Positions 1 to 8,170 of a stretch of 64,000 bases of DNA are shown here, one piece after another (the first letter of the stretch is position 1; each line of letters begins with the position of its first letter). Under the pieces are notes generated by a model. That model worked only from the letters and a program-made list of their open reading frames with translations, was not told the origin of the DNA and ran no database searches. The stretch comes from Paenibacillus rhizosphaerae (GTDB taxonomy: Bacteria; Bacillota; Bacilli; Paenibacillales; Paenibacillaceae). The stretch covers positions 496,001 through 560,000 of the forward strand of contig NZ_JACHXJ010000001.1 of the NCBI RefSeq assembly GCF_014192015.1, in the 5' to 3' direction. The position numbers and the translations under genes are program-made.

Positions 1-174
1 CCCGAGGAGACGGTGCTGGATGCGGCCGCCAAGCTGGTGAAGCATCAGGTGAACTGCCTGCCCGTCGTTTCCGCCGAGGGGGACAGCATCATGATTGGCC
101 GGGTCACCAAAACGGATATTTTACGCGTATTGATCGGCCTCGCGGGTGAAGGCGGTTCGCCGGCCCCGAATTAA
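1..174 (+). CDS. CBS-domain protein, C-terminal fragment
   Basis: The reading frame is open from the first base and stops with TAA. The 57 visible residues include a segment reading NCLPVV, then a short acidic turn, then IGRVTKTDIL, which is the typical second half of a CBS domain (the strand-helix unit that binds adenosyl ligands). The tail GGSPAPN is flexible. CBS domains usually sense AMP, ATP or SAM in larger proteins; because the N-terminus lies outside the window, it cannot be said whether this is a stand-alone CBS protein or part of a transporter, kinase or dehydrogenase. It is followed by a strong bidirectional terminator. Confidence 0.75.
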   Translation, partial: PEETVLDAAAKLVKHQVNCLPVVSAEGDSIMIGRVTKTDILRVLIGLAGEGGSPAPN

Positions 175-194
175 ATGTACACCAATCATTTCAA

Positions 195-242
195 AAAAGC
201 CGGCTGCTCCCATCCCGCATGGAATGGAAGCAGCCGGCTTTT
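195..242. terminator. Bidirectional intrinsic terminator between CBS gene and LTA synthase gene
   Basis: AAAAGCCGGCTGCT (195-208) pairs perfectly with AGCAGCCGGCTTTT (229-242), giving a 14-bp stem with a 20-nt loop, flanked by A and T runs, so it can end transcription of the converging genes on both strands. Its right arm is part of a 38-bp tandem duplication. Confidence 0.8.
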
Positions 243-311
243 GCCATTGGCCGTTACCGTCTTGGAAGCAGCCGGCTTTTGCCATTGGCCGTTACCGTCT
301 TGGAAGCAGCC
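226..311. repeat. 38-bp tandem repeat, about 2.3 copies
   Basis: Two identical 38-bp units (226-263 and 264-301) begin GGAAGCAGCCGGCTTTTGCC, and a 10-base partial third unit follows (302-311). The repeat carries the terminator right arm and the last codons plus the TAA of the minus-strand sulfatase-type gene, so each full copy holds a copy of that gene's end. A recent slippage or duplication event is the simplest explanation. Confidence 0.9.
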
Positions 312-2169
312 TTACGTATTCGTCCGACAGCTTCATCAGGTTCAAAATATAGTCGTAATCTTTGCGGTATTTCGAGAAGTCGGCGACGGGCTGCATCGTC
401 TTCAGGGAGATGGCGGTGCCATCTTCAAAGCCTTTGCCCGGCACAAACAAAATGTCATTGTTGAAGAAGGAGCCTGTCGGCAGATAATACCGCATCCCGA
501 CAACATTATTGTCGATGTTGAGCAGGTCGTGGCCAAATGCGGTATATTGCTTGTCCTTGAGCGAAATGCCCAGCAGGTTCGCTAGCGTCGGCATCATGTC
601 GAGCTGACCGCCGACCTGGTCGACGACTTTGCCCTGTTTCCCGGGAATATGCATGATCAGCGGGATGTTGAAGCGGGTAATCCGCTGGTCATAGGTAATG
701 CCGAGCGCCTGCTTGATGACTGCCGGATCATTGTCCTGCGGCTGAAGACCGAAATGGTCGCCGTAAATGACGAGCATGGTGTCGTCCCACATGCCTTTCG
801 CTTTCAGACCGTCGATCAGAGTACCGATTGCATAATCGGTGTAATTCACCGCCGTCAGGTAATCTCCTAACTGGGTTCCCTGTATGGAATCGGGGACTTT
901 GATTTTCTTGCGGTCCTCTGGCACCTTGAACGGAAAGTGGCTGGATGCGGTAACGAACTGGGCATAGAACGGCTTGCCCTGGTCATGCAGTTCGGACAGC
1001 TTGTCCAGACCGACCCGGTACAGCTCCTCGTCCGAAGCACCGAAATCGTTGAAGTGATCATTCTTATACGACTTTTTGTCGTAGTAATTTGTGAAATTCA
1101 GCGCCGGGTAGAGCTGATCCCGGTCCCAGAATTTCACGTCATTGACGTGAAACGTATCGGCCGTATAACCGAGCTGCTCCAAGAGGCGCGGCATGCTCGG
1201 AAGCTCTCGGTCGCCGAAGCCGCTCGACATCGCCACCGTACCGGTCGGGTAAATCGACGTATTGCTCATAAATTCAGCGTCCGACGTATTGCCTTGTCCG
1301 ATCTGCTGGAAGACGCGTGGGAAATACAGGCCGCCGTCAGCCAATTGGTTCAGGACTGGGGTCAGTTCCTGACCGCCCGTCGACAAATGGATCGGGAAGT
1401 TCTGGAACGCCTCCATTTGGATGACGATGACGTTTTTGCCCTTGGCGGCTCCAAACATCGCTGGCTTGTCTTGCGCAGTCTCACTGGCGTACGGGTACGA
1501 TTGCTCGGCCTGGCTGACCTTTTGAACGGTGTCGTCCAGATTGCCGGAAGCGATCAAGCTGTTCTCCTCGCTGGCGCGGATCCCGGCGGCGACCTGGTAA
1601 TCCAGGAAGCCGAGATGCTCTGCCTGCATCAGCTCATTGGTGATGGAGCGGTCGGCATTGATGTACAGCGCGGAGACGATCAAGCCGATGATGCCGAGGG
1701 CCGCCGGCCAGATTTTACGGAGCCGCGTGCGCAGTGAAATCCGCAGCGGTACCCAGCGGCCGATCAGCCACAAGAGTGCGACGATCACAACGTCGGCAAA
1801 AAATAAATAGTTCTCCGTTTCGATCGTCGACTGGACGCTTTCCTTGATCTGCAGCACCTGCTTCAGCTCGGACAGCGCCGTATAAGTCGGCACCGAATTG
1901 AAATGCTGAAAATACAGCGCCGAAGCAAACATGAGAATCGAGAAAATGGCGTTAAAAATCCAATAGACCCATCCCTTTGCTTTCGCGGGGGTGATCAGCT
2001 CAATGATGCACAGCAGCACCAGCAGCGCAGCCGCGTCGGCGGTGATCCGGCTCCACAAAATATCATGGAAGAAAAAGTACCGGAGGAGCAGCAGCTTGAG
2101 CATCAGAACGACGAAAACGGCGATAAAGGGCGTTTTCGGTCTGGAATAAGTGGAACGGAAGTCGATCAT
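292..2169 (-). CDS. ltaS: Lipoteichoic acid synthase family protein (LtaS-type, sulfatase fold)
   Basis: This is a polytopic membrane enzyme whose extracellular domain is expected to polymerise glycerol-phosphate from phosphatidylglycerol onto a glycolipid anchor. The first ~210 residues contain about five hydrophobic segments; the remaining ~400 form an alkaline-phosphatase/sulfatase domain. Visible family motifs are VIVIQMEAFQNF (first metal-binding aspartate/glutamate strand), GNTSDAEF (catalytic threonine) and YGDHFG near the C-terminus. At 625 residues it matches the family length. The start is the ATG 7 nt after AAAGGAGC; an in-frame upstream ATG lacks a binding site. Paralogues (YfnI, YqgS, YvgJ types) exist, so the exact role, main synthase or primase, is not fixed. 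The last codons lie in a tandem repeat. Confidence 0.85.
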   Translation of the reverse strand: MIDFRSTYSRPKTPFIAVFVVLMLKLLLLRYFFFHDILWSRITADAAALLVLLCIIELITPAKAKGWVYWIFNAIFSILMFASALYFQHFNSVPTYTALSELKQVLQIKESVQSTIETENYLFFADVVIVALLWLIGRWVPLRISLRTRLRKIWPAALGIIGLIVSALYINADRSITNELMQAEHLGFLDYQVAAGIRASEENSLIASGNLDDTVQKVSQAEQSYPYASETAQDKPAMFGAAKGKNVIVIQMEAFQNFPIHLSTGGQELTPVLNQLADGGLYFPRVFQQIGQGNTSDAEFMSNTSIYPTGTVAMSSGFGDRELPSMPRLLEQLGYTADTFHVNDVKFWDRDQLYPALNFTNYYDKKSYKNDHFNDFGASDEELYRVGLDKLSELHDQGKPFYAQFVTASSHFPFKVPEDRKKIKVPDSIQGTQLGDYLTAVNYTDYAIGTLIDGLKAKGMWDDTMLVIYGDHFGLQPQDNDPAVIKQALGITYDQRITRFNIPLIMHIPGKQGKVVDQVGGQLDMMPTLANLLGISLKDKQYTAFGHDLLNIDNNVVGMRYYLPTGSFFNNDILFVPGKGFEDGTAISLKTMQPVADFSKYRKDYDYILNLMKLSDEYVRLLPRR

Positions 2170-2283
2170 ACCTGCTCCTTTCTGTTCATTACAGTGTTCG
2201 TTGGTATTTACAAGTATAGTCATGATAAACCCGATTTTACATACCGCGAACACTAAATTAACACAAAAAGGGCAAGCTGTTAA

Positions 2284-2886
2284 TCATTTTTGGTATTCCG
2301 GACCACAAATGCCATAAAAGAACACATGAATCATTTCCTCTGTAAATGTCTCGGGATCCTCACTCTGATTGACTAGATCCAGCAGTTTTTCGTACTGCTC
2401 CGTCATCATACCGACATAGAGAAGCACCATCTGGACGGACACTTTCTCCGAAATTTCTCCCCGCTGCTTGCCCTTCTGCACAAAATCGGTGATCAGGGGG
2501 ATGGCGCGTTCCTCATACTGCTGCTGGATATACCGATTGATTTCCGGGTCGGCTTCGATCAGCTGCTTGAGCACGGAGGGGGTGAAGGGCAGTTTTAACC
2601 TGCTTTTCTGAAATATGATGTATTCGATTTTTTCCTTCAGCGGCGCATCGCCGGTCAATATGCCTTCATATTCCTCCATCAGCATGGCGACAAATTCCTT
2701 GAACACTTCGCGGAGCAGCGCCTCTTTGCTGCCGAAATAGTTGTATATGGTGACCTGTGACACTTCCGCCTTGGCTGCGATATCCTTGATGCGGATTTGC
2801 CGGGGTTCCCATTCACCCAGCATTTCCAATACCGTTTGTTTGATTTTTTGTTTGATCTGCAGCGCCCGCTTTTCAAATCCATTCAT
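2284..2886 (-). CDS. TetR/AcrR family transcriptional regulator
   Basis: A 200-residue regulator. Residues ~10-60 form a TetR helix-turn-helix, with the recognition region reading AEVSQVTIYNYFGSKEALLREVF, a classic TetR signature. The C-terminal ~140 residues are helical ligand-binding and dimerisation sequence. It is divergent from the ABC transporter pair at 3106-4802, and two copies of an A/T-rich inverted repeat sit in the 220-bp intergenic region, one over each presumed promoter. This strongly suggests that it represses both itself and the exporter and is released by a substrate of the exporter. The ligand is unknown. Confidence 0.9.
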   Translation of the reverse strand: MNGFEKRALQIKQKIKQTVLEMLGEWEPRQIRIKDIAAKAEVSQVTIYNYFGSKEALLREVFKEFVAMLMEEYEGILTGDAPLKEKIEYIIFQKSRLKLPFTPSVLKQLIEADPEINRYIQQQYEERAIPLITDFVQKGKQRGEISEKVSVQMVLLYVGMMTEQYEKLLDLVNQSEDPETFTEEMIHVFFYGICGPEYQK

Positions 2887-2974
2887 TACTTGCGATCCAT
2901 CCTAACTATTTTAAAATAGGCCATCGGCTTGATCGAATGAACGAAGAATACCGGCTTCGTCCGTACGATCTAAT

Positions 2975-3007
2975 TAATGAAATTATAACACAAAAATATT
3001 TCATAAA
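2975..3007. promoter_or_regulatory. Candidate TetR operator, regulator-proximal copy
   Basis: TTAATGAAATTAT and AATATTTCATAAA (2995-3007) form an imperfect inverted repeat. The right half is identical to that of the downstream operator 71 bp away. It overlaps TATAAT read on the minus strand (2982-2987), a likely -10 box of the TetR gene, consistent with autorepression. Confidence 0.6.
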
Positions 3008-3012
3008 ATGTA

Positions 3013-3041
3013 TTGACGGTGGAAAGCGGCAGGCGTATGAT
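3013..3041 (+). promoter_or_regulatory. Sigma-A type promoter of the ABC exporter operon
   Basis: TTGACG (3013-3018) and TATGAT (3036-3041) are separated by 17 nt, the optimal spacing. The expected start site near 3048 falls inside the palindromic operator that follows. Confidence 0.8.
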
Positions 3042-3044
3042 CCA

Positions 3045-3078
3045 TTTATGAAATATTTGAACATTAATATTTCATAAA
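3045..3078. promoter_or_regulatory. TetR operator over the transporter promoter start site
   Basis: TTTATGAAATATT (3045-3057) and AATATTTCATAAA (3066-3078) are perfect 13-bp inverted arms with an 8-bp spacer. They lie immediately downstream of the -10 box, so a bound dimer would block transcription initiation. Confidence 0.8.
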
Positions 3079-3105
3079 TTCAAAATGTGCATTGGAGGCG
3101 CTGGC

Positions 3106-3993
3106 ATGCTGAGCGTTGAACATGTGACCAAAATTTTTCCGAACGGGAGAGGCATCCGGGACGTCACCTTCTCGGTCCGCCGCGGCGAGGTGTTCGGTTT
3201 CCTGGGGCCCAATGGAGCCGGCAAATCGACGACGATCCGGCATATCATGGGCTTTTTGAAGCCGGATCAAGGCTCCGTGAAGGTATGTGGCCATGACACG
3301 TGGAAGGAGCAGGGGCGATTTCAAAAATATATCGGCTACCTTCCCGGCGAAATCGCGTTTATCGAGGGGATGACCGGCAAGGCGTTTCTGGATTTTATGG
3401 CAGGCATGCAGGGCGGCGTCGATTCGGCTTGGCGCGACGAGCTCATCCGCCGGCTGCAGTTTGACGTCCGGACGCCGATCCGGAAAATGTCCAAGGGAAT
3501 GAAGCAGAAGGTCGGGATCGTTGCCGCCTTCATGCACCGCCCGGAGGTCATTATTCTGGATGAGCCGACGTCAGGGCTGGATCCGCTCATGCAAAAAGTG
3601 TTCATCGAGCTCGTGCTGGAGGAGAAGGCAAGGGGGACGACCTTTCTGATGTCCTCGCATAATTTTCCGGAAATCGAACGGACCTGCGACAGGGCGGCGA
3701 TCATCAAGGACGGCGTCATTATTGCGGTCAAGGATATCCATGAGCTGCAGTCGATGCAGCGCAAGCTGTTCGAAGTGACGTTCGAATCGGAGCAGGAAGT
3801 GAACGATTTCATGAAATGCGGTCTGAAGATCGATTCCCGGGAAGGCAGCCGCGTGCGGGTGGCCGTTCAGGGCGATGTGGACCGGTTTATCCGCGAAACC
3901 GCCCGCTTTCACGTGCGCAATATCGATGTGTTCACGCAGAACCTGGAAGACATTTTTATGAATTATTACGATCGGGAGGGTCAAACGCCATGA
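3106..3993 (+). CDS. ABC transporter ATP-binding protein
   Basis: A 295-residue nucleotide-binding subunit. It shows Walker A GPNGAGKS (residues ~37-44), an ABC signature degenerate to MSKGMKQKV (~127), Walker B VIILDEPTSGLD (~150) and the switch histidine in SSHNF (~182). The C-terminal ~80 residues form the extension typical of ABC-2 drug or lipid exporter ATPases. The start is an ATG with GGAGG 7 nt upstream; an earlier in-frame ATG lacks a site. The stop codon overlaps the start of the permease gene (ATGA), so the two are translationally coupled and act as one exporter under the divergent TetR regulator. The substrate cannot be read from the sequence. Confidence 0.92.
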   Translation: MLSVEHVTKIFPNGRGIRDVTFSVRRGEVFGFLGPNGAGKSTTIRHIMGFLKPDQGSVKVCGHDTWKEQGRFQKYIGYLPGEIAFIEGMTGKAFLDFMAGMQGGVDSAWRDELIRRLQFDVRTPIRKMSKGMKQKVGIVAAFMHRPEVIILDEPTSGLDPLMQKVFIELVLEEKARGTTFLMSSHNFPEIERTCDRAAIIKDGVIIAVKDIHELQSMQRKLFEVTFESEQEVNDFMKCGLKIDSREGSRVRVAVQGDVDRFIRETARFHVRNIDVFTQNLEDIFMNYYDREGQTP

Positions 3994-4802
3994 ATATGCC
4001 GCTGTACAGACAAATGCTGGCGATTAACCTGAAAATGTTTATGAATTATGCCGTCGGATCGGCCTTTTATATCTTATTGATGTTTTGGATTTATCCGGGA
4101 ATCGCCAAAAACAGCGGCAGCTTGAATTCGCTGATCGATGCGATGCCGGAGGGCGTGGGCAAGGCGTTCGGCCTGGAAAACGGCTTTGGCAGCATCGGCG
4201 CGTTTATATCCGGCGAGTATTACGGCCTGCTGTACCTGCTGATTCTGTCCATCTTCTGCATTCTGGTATCCACACAGCTAATCGCCAAGCTTGTCGACCA
4301 GGGCTCGATGGCGTACCTGTTGTCGGCGCCCACCACCCGGACGAAGGTAGCGCTGACCCAGGCGGCCGTGCTGCTCTCCGGACTGGTGCTGATCTGCGCG
4401 GTCACGACGCTGGCAGGTTTCGCCGGGTACGCCTGGTTTATCGGGGATCTGGCCGATTTCGACGGCACCGGCTTTGTGCTGCTGAATGCGGGCGCCCTGC
4501 TGCTGTTCTTCTGCATCGGAGGCATTTCTTACTTGATTTCCGCCTGCTGCAATGACGAAAAGCGGGCGCTGACGCTCTCGGGTGTGATTACCATCGGATT
4601 TTTCAGCCTGAACCTGATCGGCAAAATCAGCGGGCAGCTCAGCTGGATGCGGCATATTTCGGTCTTTTCGCTGTTTGATCCGGGGGAGATCGTCGGGAAG
4701 ACGGCGAATTGGCCGTTGTCCGTCGCGGTTTTGGCCGGCTTGGGGGCAGCGGCTTTCGCCGCCGGCATGATTATTTTCCGGAAAAGAAGCCTGCCGCTGT
4801 AA
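3990..4802 (+). CDS. ABC-2 type permease subunit
   Basis: A 270-residue integral membrane protein with about six hydrophobic segments (near residues 20-40, 75-100, 115-140, 150-170, 180-200 and 245-265), as in ABC-2 exporter permeases. It begins inside the stop of the ATPase gene, preceded by GGGAGG. A segment TQLIAKLVDQGSMAYLLSAP precedes the third helix, resembling the conserved cytosolic coupling region of this permease family. It pairs with the adjacent ATPase to form an exporter, probably for an amphipathic toxic compound given the TetR control; that last point is inference. Confidence 0.85.
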   Translation: MNMPLYRQMLAINLKMFMNYAVGSAFYILLMFWIYPGIAKNSGSLNSLIDAMPEGVGKAFGLENGFGSIGAFISGEYYGLLYLLILSIFCILVSTQLIAKLVDQGSMAYLLSAPTTRTKVALTQAAVLLSGLVLICAVTTLAGFAGYAWFIGDLADFDGTGFVLLNAGALLLFFCIGGISYLISACCNDEKRALTLSGVITIGFFSLNLIGKISGQLSWMRHISVFSLFDPGEIVGKTANWPLSVAVLAGLGAAAFAAGMIIFRKRSLPL

Positions 4803-4850
4803 ATCAAGCTATACTAGGGGGAGCAGGCACACCGAATCAAGGAGGTCACG

Positions 4851-5597
4851 ATGAAAGCACTCATATTGGCGGCTGGCTACGCCACGAGGCTGTACCCGCT
4901 GACGCGGGATGTGCCCAAAGCCCTGCTCCCCCTGGGGCCCGGCACCATTCTCGACCATATCGTCCGCAAGGTGGAGCGGGTCAGCGGCATTTCGGAAATT
5001 GTATTGGTCAGCAACCACAGGTTTGCCCCTGCGTTTCGGGCATGGGCTGCCCCGCGCGAATTCCGCGTACCGGTGCGCGTGCTCGACGACGGTTCCACGC
5101 ATGAAGCGAACCGGCTCGGCGCGGTTGGAGACATGGGGATTGCCGTAAAGGAGATGGGGATGGAAGAAGACGTTCTGGTCATAGCCGGAGACAACGTCTT
5201 TACGTTCGACCTGCAGGATTATGTCGACTTTTATCGCAAACGGCAGCGCGACTGCATCCTCGTCCAGCCGATGGAACGTACGGAGGACTTGCGGCGGGTC
5301 GGCGTCGTCCAGCTCGATGAGGGGGGCACGGTCCTGTCTTTCGAGGAAAAGCCGGCGCATCCCCGGACGAATCTCGGCGTGCTCGCTGTGTATATTTACC
5401 GCAAAGACACGCTTCCTCTTATCGGCGAATACCTGGATGCAGGGAATCAGCCGGATGCCCCGGGATATTTCCCCGAGTGGCTGTGCCAACGCAAGGAGAT
5501 GGCCGCCTACCGGGCACAGGGAACGAGCTATGACATCGGGACGCCGGAGGCTTACCGCGAGGTGACGGAGAATTATGCAGCGCTGTTCAAAGATTGA
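4851..5597 (+). CDS. Sugar nucleotidyltransferase (NTP_transferase family)
   Basis: A 248-residue protein with the N-terminal nucleotide-binding motif LAAGYATRLYPLT followed by PKALLPLG, diagnostic of the glucose-1-phosphate thymidylyl/uridylyltransferase superfamily. IAGDNVFTFD contains the metal-binding aspartate, and EEKPAHP is the sugar-phosphate loop. The expected reaction is NTP plus sugar-1-phosphate giving NDP-sugar plus pyrophosphate. The usual glycine-rich GxGTRL loop is changed to GYATRL, as in many stand-alone Firmicutes members. The RBS AAGGAGGTCACG is ideal. No glycan genes are adjacent, so the product sugar is unknown. Confidence 0.8.
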   Translation: MKALILAAGYATRLYPLTRDVPKALLPLGPGTILDHIVRKVERVSGISEIVLVSNHRFAPAFRAWAAPREFRVPVRVLDDGSTHEANRLGAVGDMGIAVKEMGMEEDVLVIAGDNVFTFDLQDYVDFYRKRQRDCILVQPMERTEDLRRVGVVQLDEGGTVLSFEEKPAHPRTNLGVLAVYIYRKDTLPLIGEYLDAGNQPDAPGYFPEWLCQRKEMAAYRAQGTSYDIGTPEAYREVTENYAALFKD

Positions 5598-5622
5598 ATA
5601 ATTATAGTTATACATGTATATT
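5594..5622 (+). promoter_or_regulatory. Sigma-A type promoter for the acetyltransferase gene
   Basis: TTGAAT (5594-5599), 17-nt spacer, TATATT (5617-5622). The -35 box overlaps the stop codon of the nucleotidyltransferase. The -10 box overlaps a 12-bp palindrome. Confidence 0.65.
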
Positions 5623-5660
5623 TATACATCATGAGGATTGAGGAGCGATATACATGTATA
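5609..5660. repeat. Two identical TATACATGTATA palindromes 40 bp apart
   Basis: Perfect 12-bp palindromes lie at 5609-5620 (over the -10 box) and 5649-5660 (containing the ATG start codon). Their 40-bp offset is close to four helical turns, so one dimeric or tetrameric regulator could bind both. The binding protein is unknown. Confidence 0.6.
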
Positions 5661-6400
5661 AGTTTTTAGAGGAAATCACGATCAACACGTGGCCAGCCAA
5701 GTATTCCGCTCTGATGAACGGTTGGCTGGTCCGCTATGCGGACGGATACACGAAGCGGGCGAATTCGGTCAGTCCAATCTACCTGGACCCGGGCTGCGAC
5801 GTAGACGGTTGTATCGCTGCCGCCGAACGGTTTTACCGGGATGCCGGTCAGCCGGTCATCTTCAAGATGACCCCCTATGTCATGCCGTCCGACCTGGACG
5901 AACGTCTTGCCGGGCGGGGGTACGTGCAGGTGGATCTATCCAGCGTGCGAACTCTCGATCTGGCGGTGGAAACGCCGCCGGCGGCTGACCCGGGGCTTCA
6001 TATGGTGTTTCGGGACCAGCTGGATGCCGGCTGGCTTGAGCAAATGTCCCTTATGAACGAAATACCGGACCACAGGCAATCGGTCCTGGCGTACACGCTG
6101 GCCTCGACTCCGCTCCAGCAGGGATTTTTCCAGATACAACAGGGGAGCGAAACGGTAGCCGCCGGACTCGGCGTGATTCAGCAGGGATGGCTGGGCCTGT
6201 ACGATATCGTAACACACCCAGGTTTCCGGCAGCGGGGTTTTGGATTACAGCTGATTCAACGCATGCTGGCATGGGGCAGGGAGCGGGGAGCTCATTCGTC
6301 GTTTCTTCAGGTCATTCAGGCCAATGAGGCGGCATGCCGGTTATACGACAAGCTCGGCTATCGCGAAGTTTACTCGTACTGGTACAGGGTGCTTAAATAA
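5654..6400 (+). CDS. GNAT family N-acetyltransferase
   Basis: A 248-residue protein. The C-terminal ~120 residues carry a GNAT fold with motif A VTHPGFRQRGFGLQLIQRML (acetyl-CoA pyrophosphate loop RQRGFG) and motif B NEAACRLYDKLGY. The N-terminal ~120 residues resemble a degenerate GNAT-like half, as in two-domain members. The substrate cannot be inferred. The GAGGAG site lies about 8 nt before the ATG, which itself lies within a palindrome. Confidence 0.88.
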   Translation: MYKFLEEITINTWPAKYSALMNGWLVRYADGYTKRANSVSPIYLDPGCDVDGCIAAAERFYRDAGQPVIFKMTPYVMPSDLDERLAGRGYVQVDLSSVRTLDLAVETPPAADPGLHMVFRDQLDAGWLEQMSLMNEIPDHRQSVLAYTLASTPLQQGFFQIQQGSETVAAGLGVIQQGWLGLYDIVTHPGFRQRGFGLQLIQRMLAWGRERGAHSSFLQVIQANEAACRLYDKLGYREVYSYWYRVLK

Positions 6401-6505
6401 TGAAAAAAGGGGAATGTTTGTTCTTGTCTCAACGGCCAATGGCAGGTATCATAGAGTGGCATGGCCAGTGCCGTGACAGATGAATTTGGGTTGGGAGAGA
6501 TGAGG

Positions 6506-6979
6506 ATGAACGACATGCCGGAGAAACTCGCACCGATGTGCGAATTGATCGATGAGGTGAAGGCATTGGCGGATATTCCGGAAGATCAGTGGACGGGAGC
6601 GATTGCCGAGGGCAAGTGGTCGCCGCAGGAAATCATCGGGCACATCATGCTGTGGGACAAGCATTTTCTGGAGCATGCGATCCGGCCGATGGCGGCCAAA
6701 GAACCGATGGATATGCCAAAGGTGGAACTTGATGAATTCAATCGGGAAGCGGCCGCATTTGCGCGCAGCCAAGGGCGTCAGGAGTTGATCGATCAGACGG
6801 TGCGCTGCCGGGAACAGATCATCGGAGAGCTGAAGCGGATACCGGAAGATGACTATGCCACCGAGTACAATACCGGCAGCGGCAAGCTGTCCGTTGACGA
6901 GTATCTGGCCGATTTATACTGGCATGACCGCCATCATATGAATCAGATTAAACATTACATAGCTAACGGGCAAAATTAG
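6506..6979 (+). CDS. DinB-like domain protein
   Basis: A 157-residue four-helix-bundle protein of the DinB/YfiT type. WSPQEIIGHIMLWDKHF carries the first metal-ligand histidine, and LYWHDRHHMNQIKHY near the C-terminus gives the second histidine pair; such proteins are metal-dependent thiol transferases or damage-inducible proteins of mostly unknown function. The ATG at 6506 has GGGAGA 7 nt upstream; the ATG at 6500 is too close to that site. A strong terminator follows. Confidence 0.85.
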   Translation: MNDMPEKLAPMCELIDEVKALADIPEDQWTGAIAEGKWSPQEIIGHIMLWDKHFLEHAIRPMAAKEPMDMPKVELDEFNREAAAFARSQGRQELIDQTVRCREQIIGELKRIPEDDYATEYNTGSGKLSVDEYLADLYWHDRHHMNQIKHYIANGQN

Positions 6980-6999
6980 AACAGCTCTCATCACAAGAG

Positions 7000-7039
7000 G
7001 ACCGTAACGAGGTACAGCGTACTTCGGGCGGTCTTTTTT
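7000..7039 (+). terminator. Intrinsic terminator after the DinB-like gene
   Basis: GACCG (7000-7004) pairs with CGGTC (7029-7033) around an inner stem CGAGGTAC/GTACTTCG, followed by six T residues. Confidence 0.8.
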
Positions 7040-7215
7040 ATAATATCAGAAAGTATAATGAGCAGCATCATGGATAGGGAAGGTTTAAAATAATAGGGCA
7101 TTGGGTAACGCTTAAGCCTCCGGGGAATTTCTTCGGGGCTTATTTGGCATGAAATCGGGTGGCCGGACCGTAAACTAATAGAAAATCTATCTGTCTGAAC
7201 CCAAGGAGGTCTGGC

Positions 7216-8166
7216 ATGAACAGAGAGGACCGGCTTGAAGCAAGCCCACACGGGGGGACGCCTGAATCGGTAAGCATAAGCGAAGCCGAGCCGGCAGAAT
7301 GGGAGTGGTACCTGCGCATTTATGGTAAACAGATGGCTGCAGGGATCAAGCTGCCGCTTCACACCGATTCATTTCTGCCTGCAGGGATCATGCCTTATTG
7401 GTTGAAAAGAAACGAAAAGGTGATCGGCGGTGCTGCTCTTTCGGGCAGTGCGATCCGAGATTTGTTCACGATTCCTCCCCATCAGGTGGATAACGGATTA
7501 ATCCTTGCTGTCGTCGTTGCGATCCGGGAGGCGGGAACGGGAGGGGGAACGCGTACGATCCGGGCCTATGAAGTCTTTGCGGATCAGGAAGATGCCTATA
7601 TGCGAGCAGGCTTTTTCCCGGCACCCCACAGGCATCGCTGGATGCAGCGGCCAACGGCCGAATATGACTCCCACGTAAACGGCGGATCCGCTTTTCAATC
7701 CGTGGAAATCCATCATGAGGGCGGAGAACGCAGGCTCGTGCTCGAACGGGAGATTGGTTTGTTTTTGTTCAAGCATGCATGGCATGTAGAGGGCAGTAAG
7801 CAAGAGGACGCTGCTTTTGCAGACGTGCTGTCCAAGCTCAGGCTCGTTGCTGTGCATATGACAGAGGAGACAAGGCTGGCTTCAAGCCTTTTGTATGATA
7901 CGTCGACCCGCGCATTGATCGGGGTCTGCATCATCGGCATACTGGCAGGCTGTCCCTCGATTCAGGAGCTCACCGTCATGAAGGCTTACAGAGGCCGTGG
8001 GCTGGAGACCCGGATGGTGCAAAAAGCGCTGACGATGTTAAAAAAACAGGGGATGCCTTTGCTGCGGATTCGTGCCATTCATGGGCATCCGCATGAGTCC
8101 TTGTGCTTTCAACTTGGCTTTATGCCTGGTCCTCTGTTTATATCGACCATGACCAAGTATGACTGA
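7216..8166 (+). CDS. GNAT family protein, probable two-domain acetyltransferase
   Basis: A 316-residue protein preceded by AAGGAGGT. Residues ~215-316 contain a GNAT motif A, ELTVMKAYRGRGLETRMVQK, followed by a short strand and CFQLGFM, the usual motif B position. The N-terminal ~150 residues contain strand-helix order and the phrase DAYMRAGFF, compatible with a second degenerate GNAT domain. The C-terminal domain looks catalytically competent. The gene's end touches an nrdG relic. Confidence 0.75.
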   Translation: MNREDRLEASPHGGTPESVSISEAEPAEWEWYLRIYGKQMAAGIKLPLHTDSFLPAGIMPYWLKRNEKVIGGAALSGSAIRDLFTIPPHQVDNGLILAVVVAIREAGTGGGTRTIRAYEVFADQEDAYMRAGFFPAPHRHRWMQRPTAEYDSHVNGGSAFQSVEIHHEGGERRLVLEREIGLFLFKHAWHVEGSKQEDAAFADVLSKLRLVAVHMTEETRLASSLLYDTSTRALIGVCIIGILAGCPSIQELTVMKAYRGRGLETRMVQKALTMLKKQGMPLLRIRAIHGHPHESLCFQLGFMPGPLFISTMTKYD

Positions 8167-8170
8167 GTGG

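Noticed and set aside
7111..7145. TAAGCC...GGCTTA hairpin between the DinB-like and GNAT genes
   Set aside because: Only a 6-bp stem with a large loop and no T run; too weak to call a terminator.
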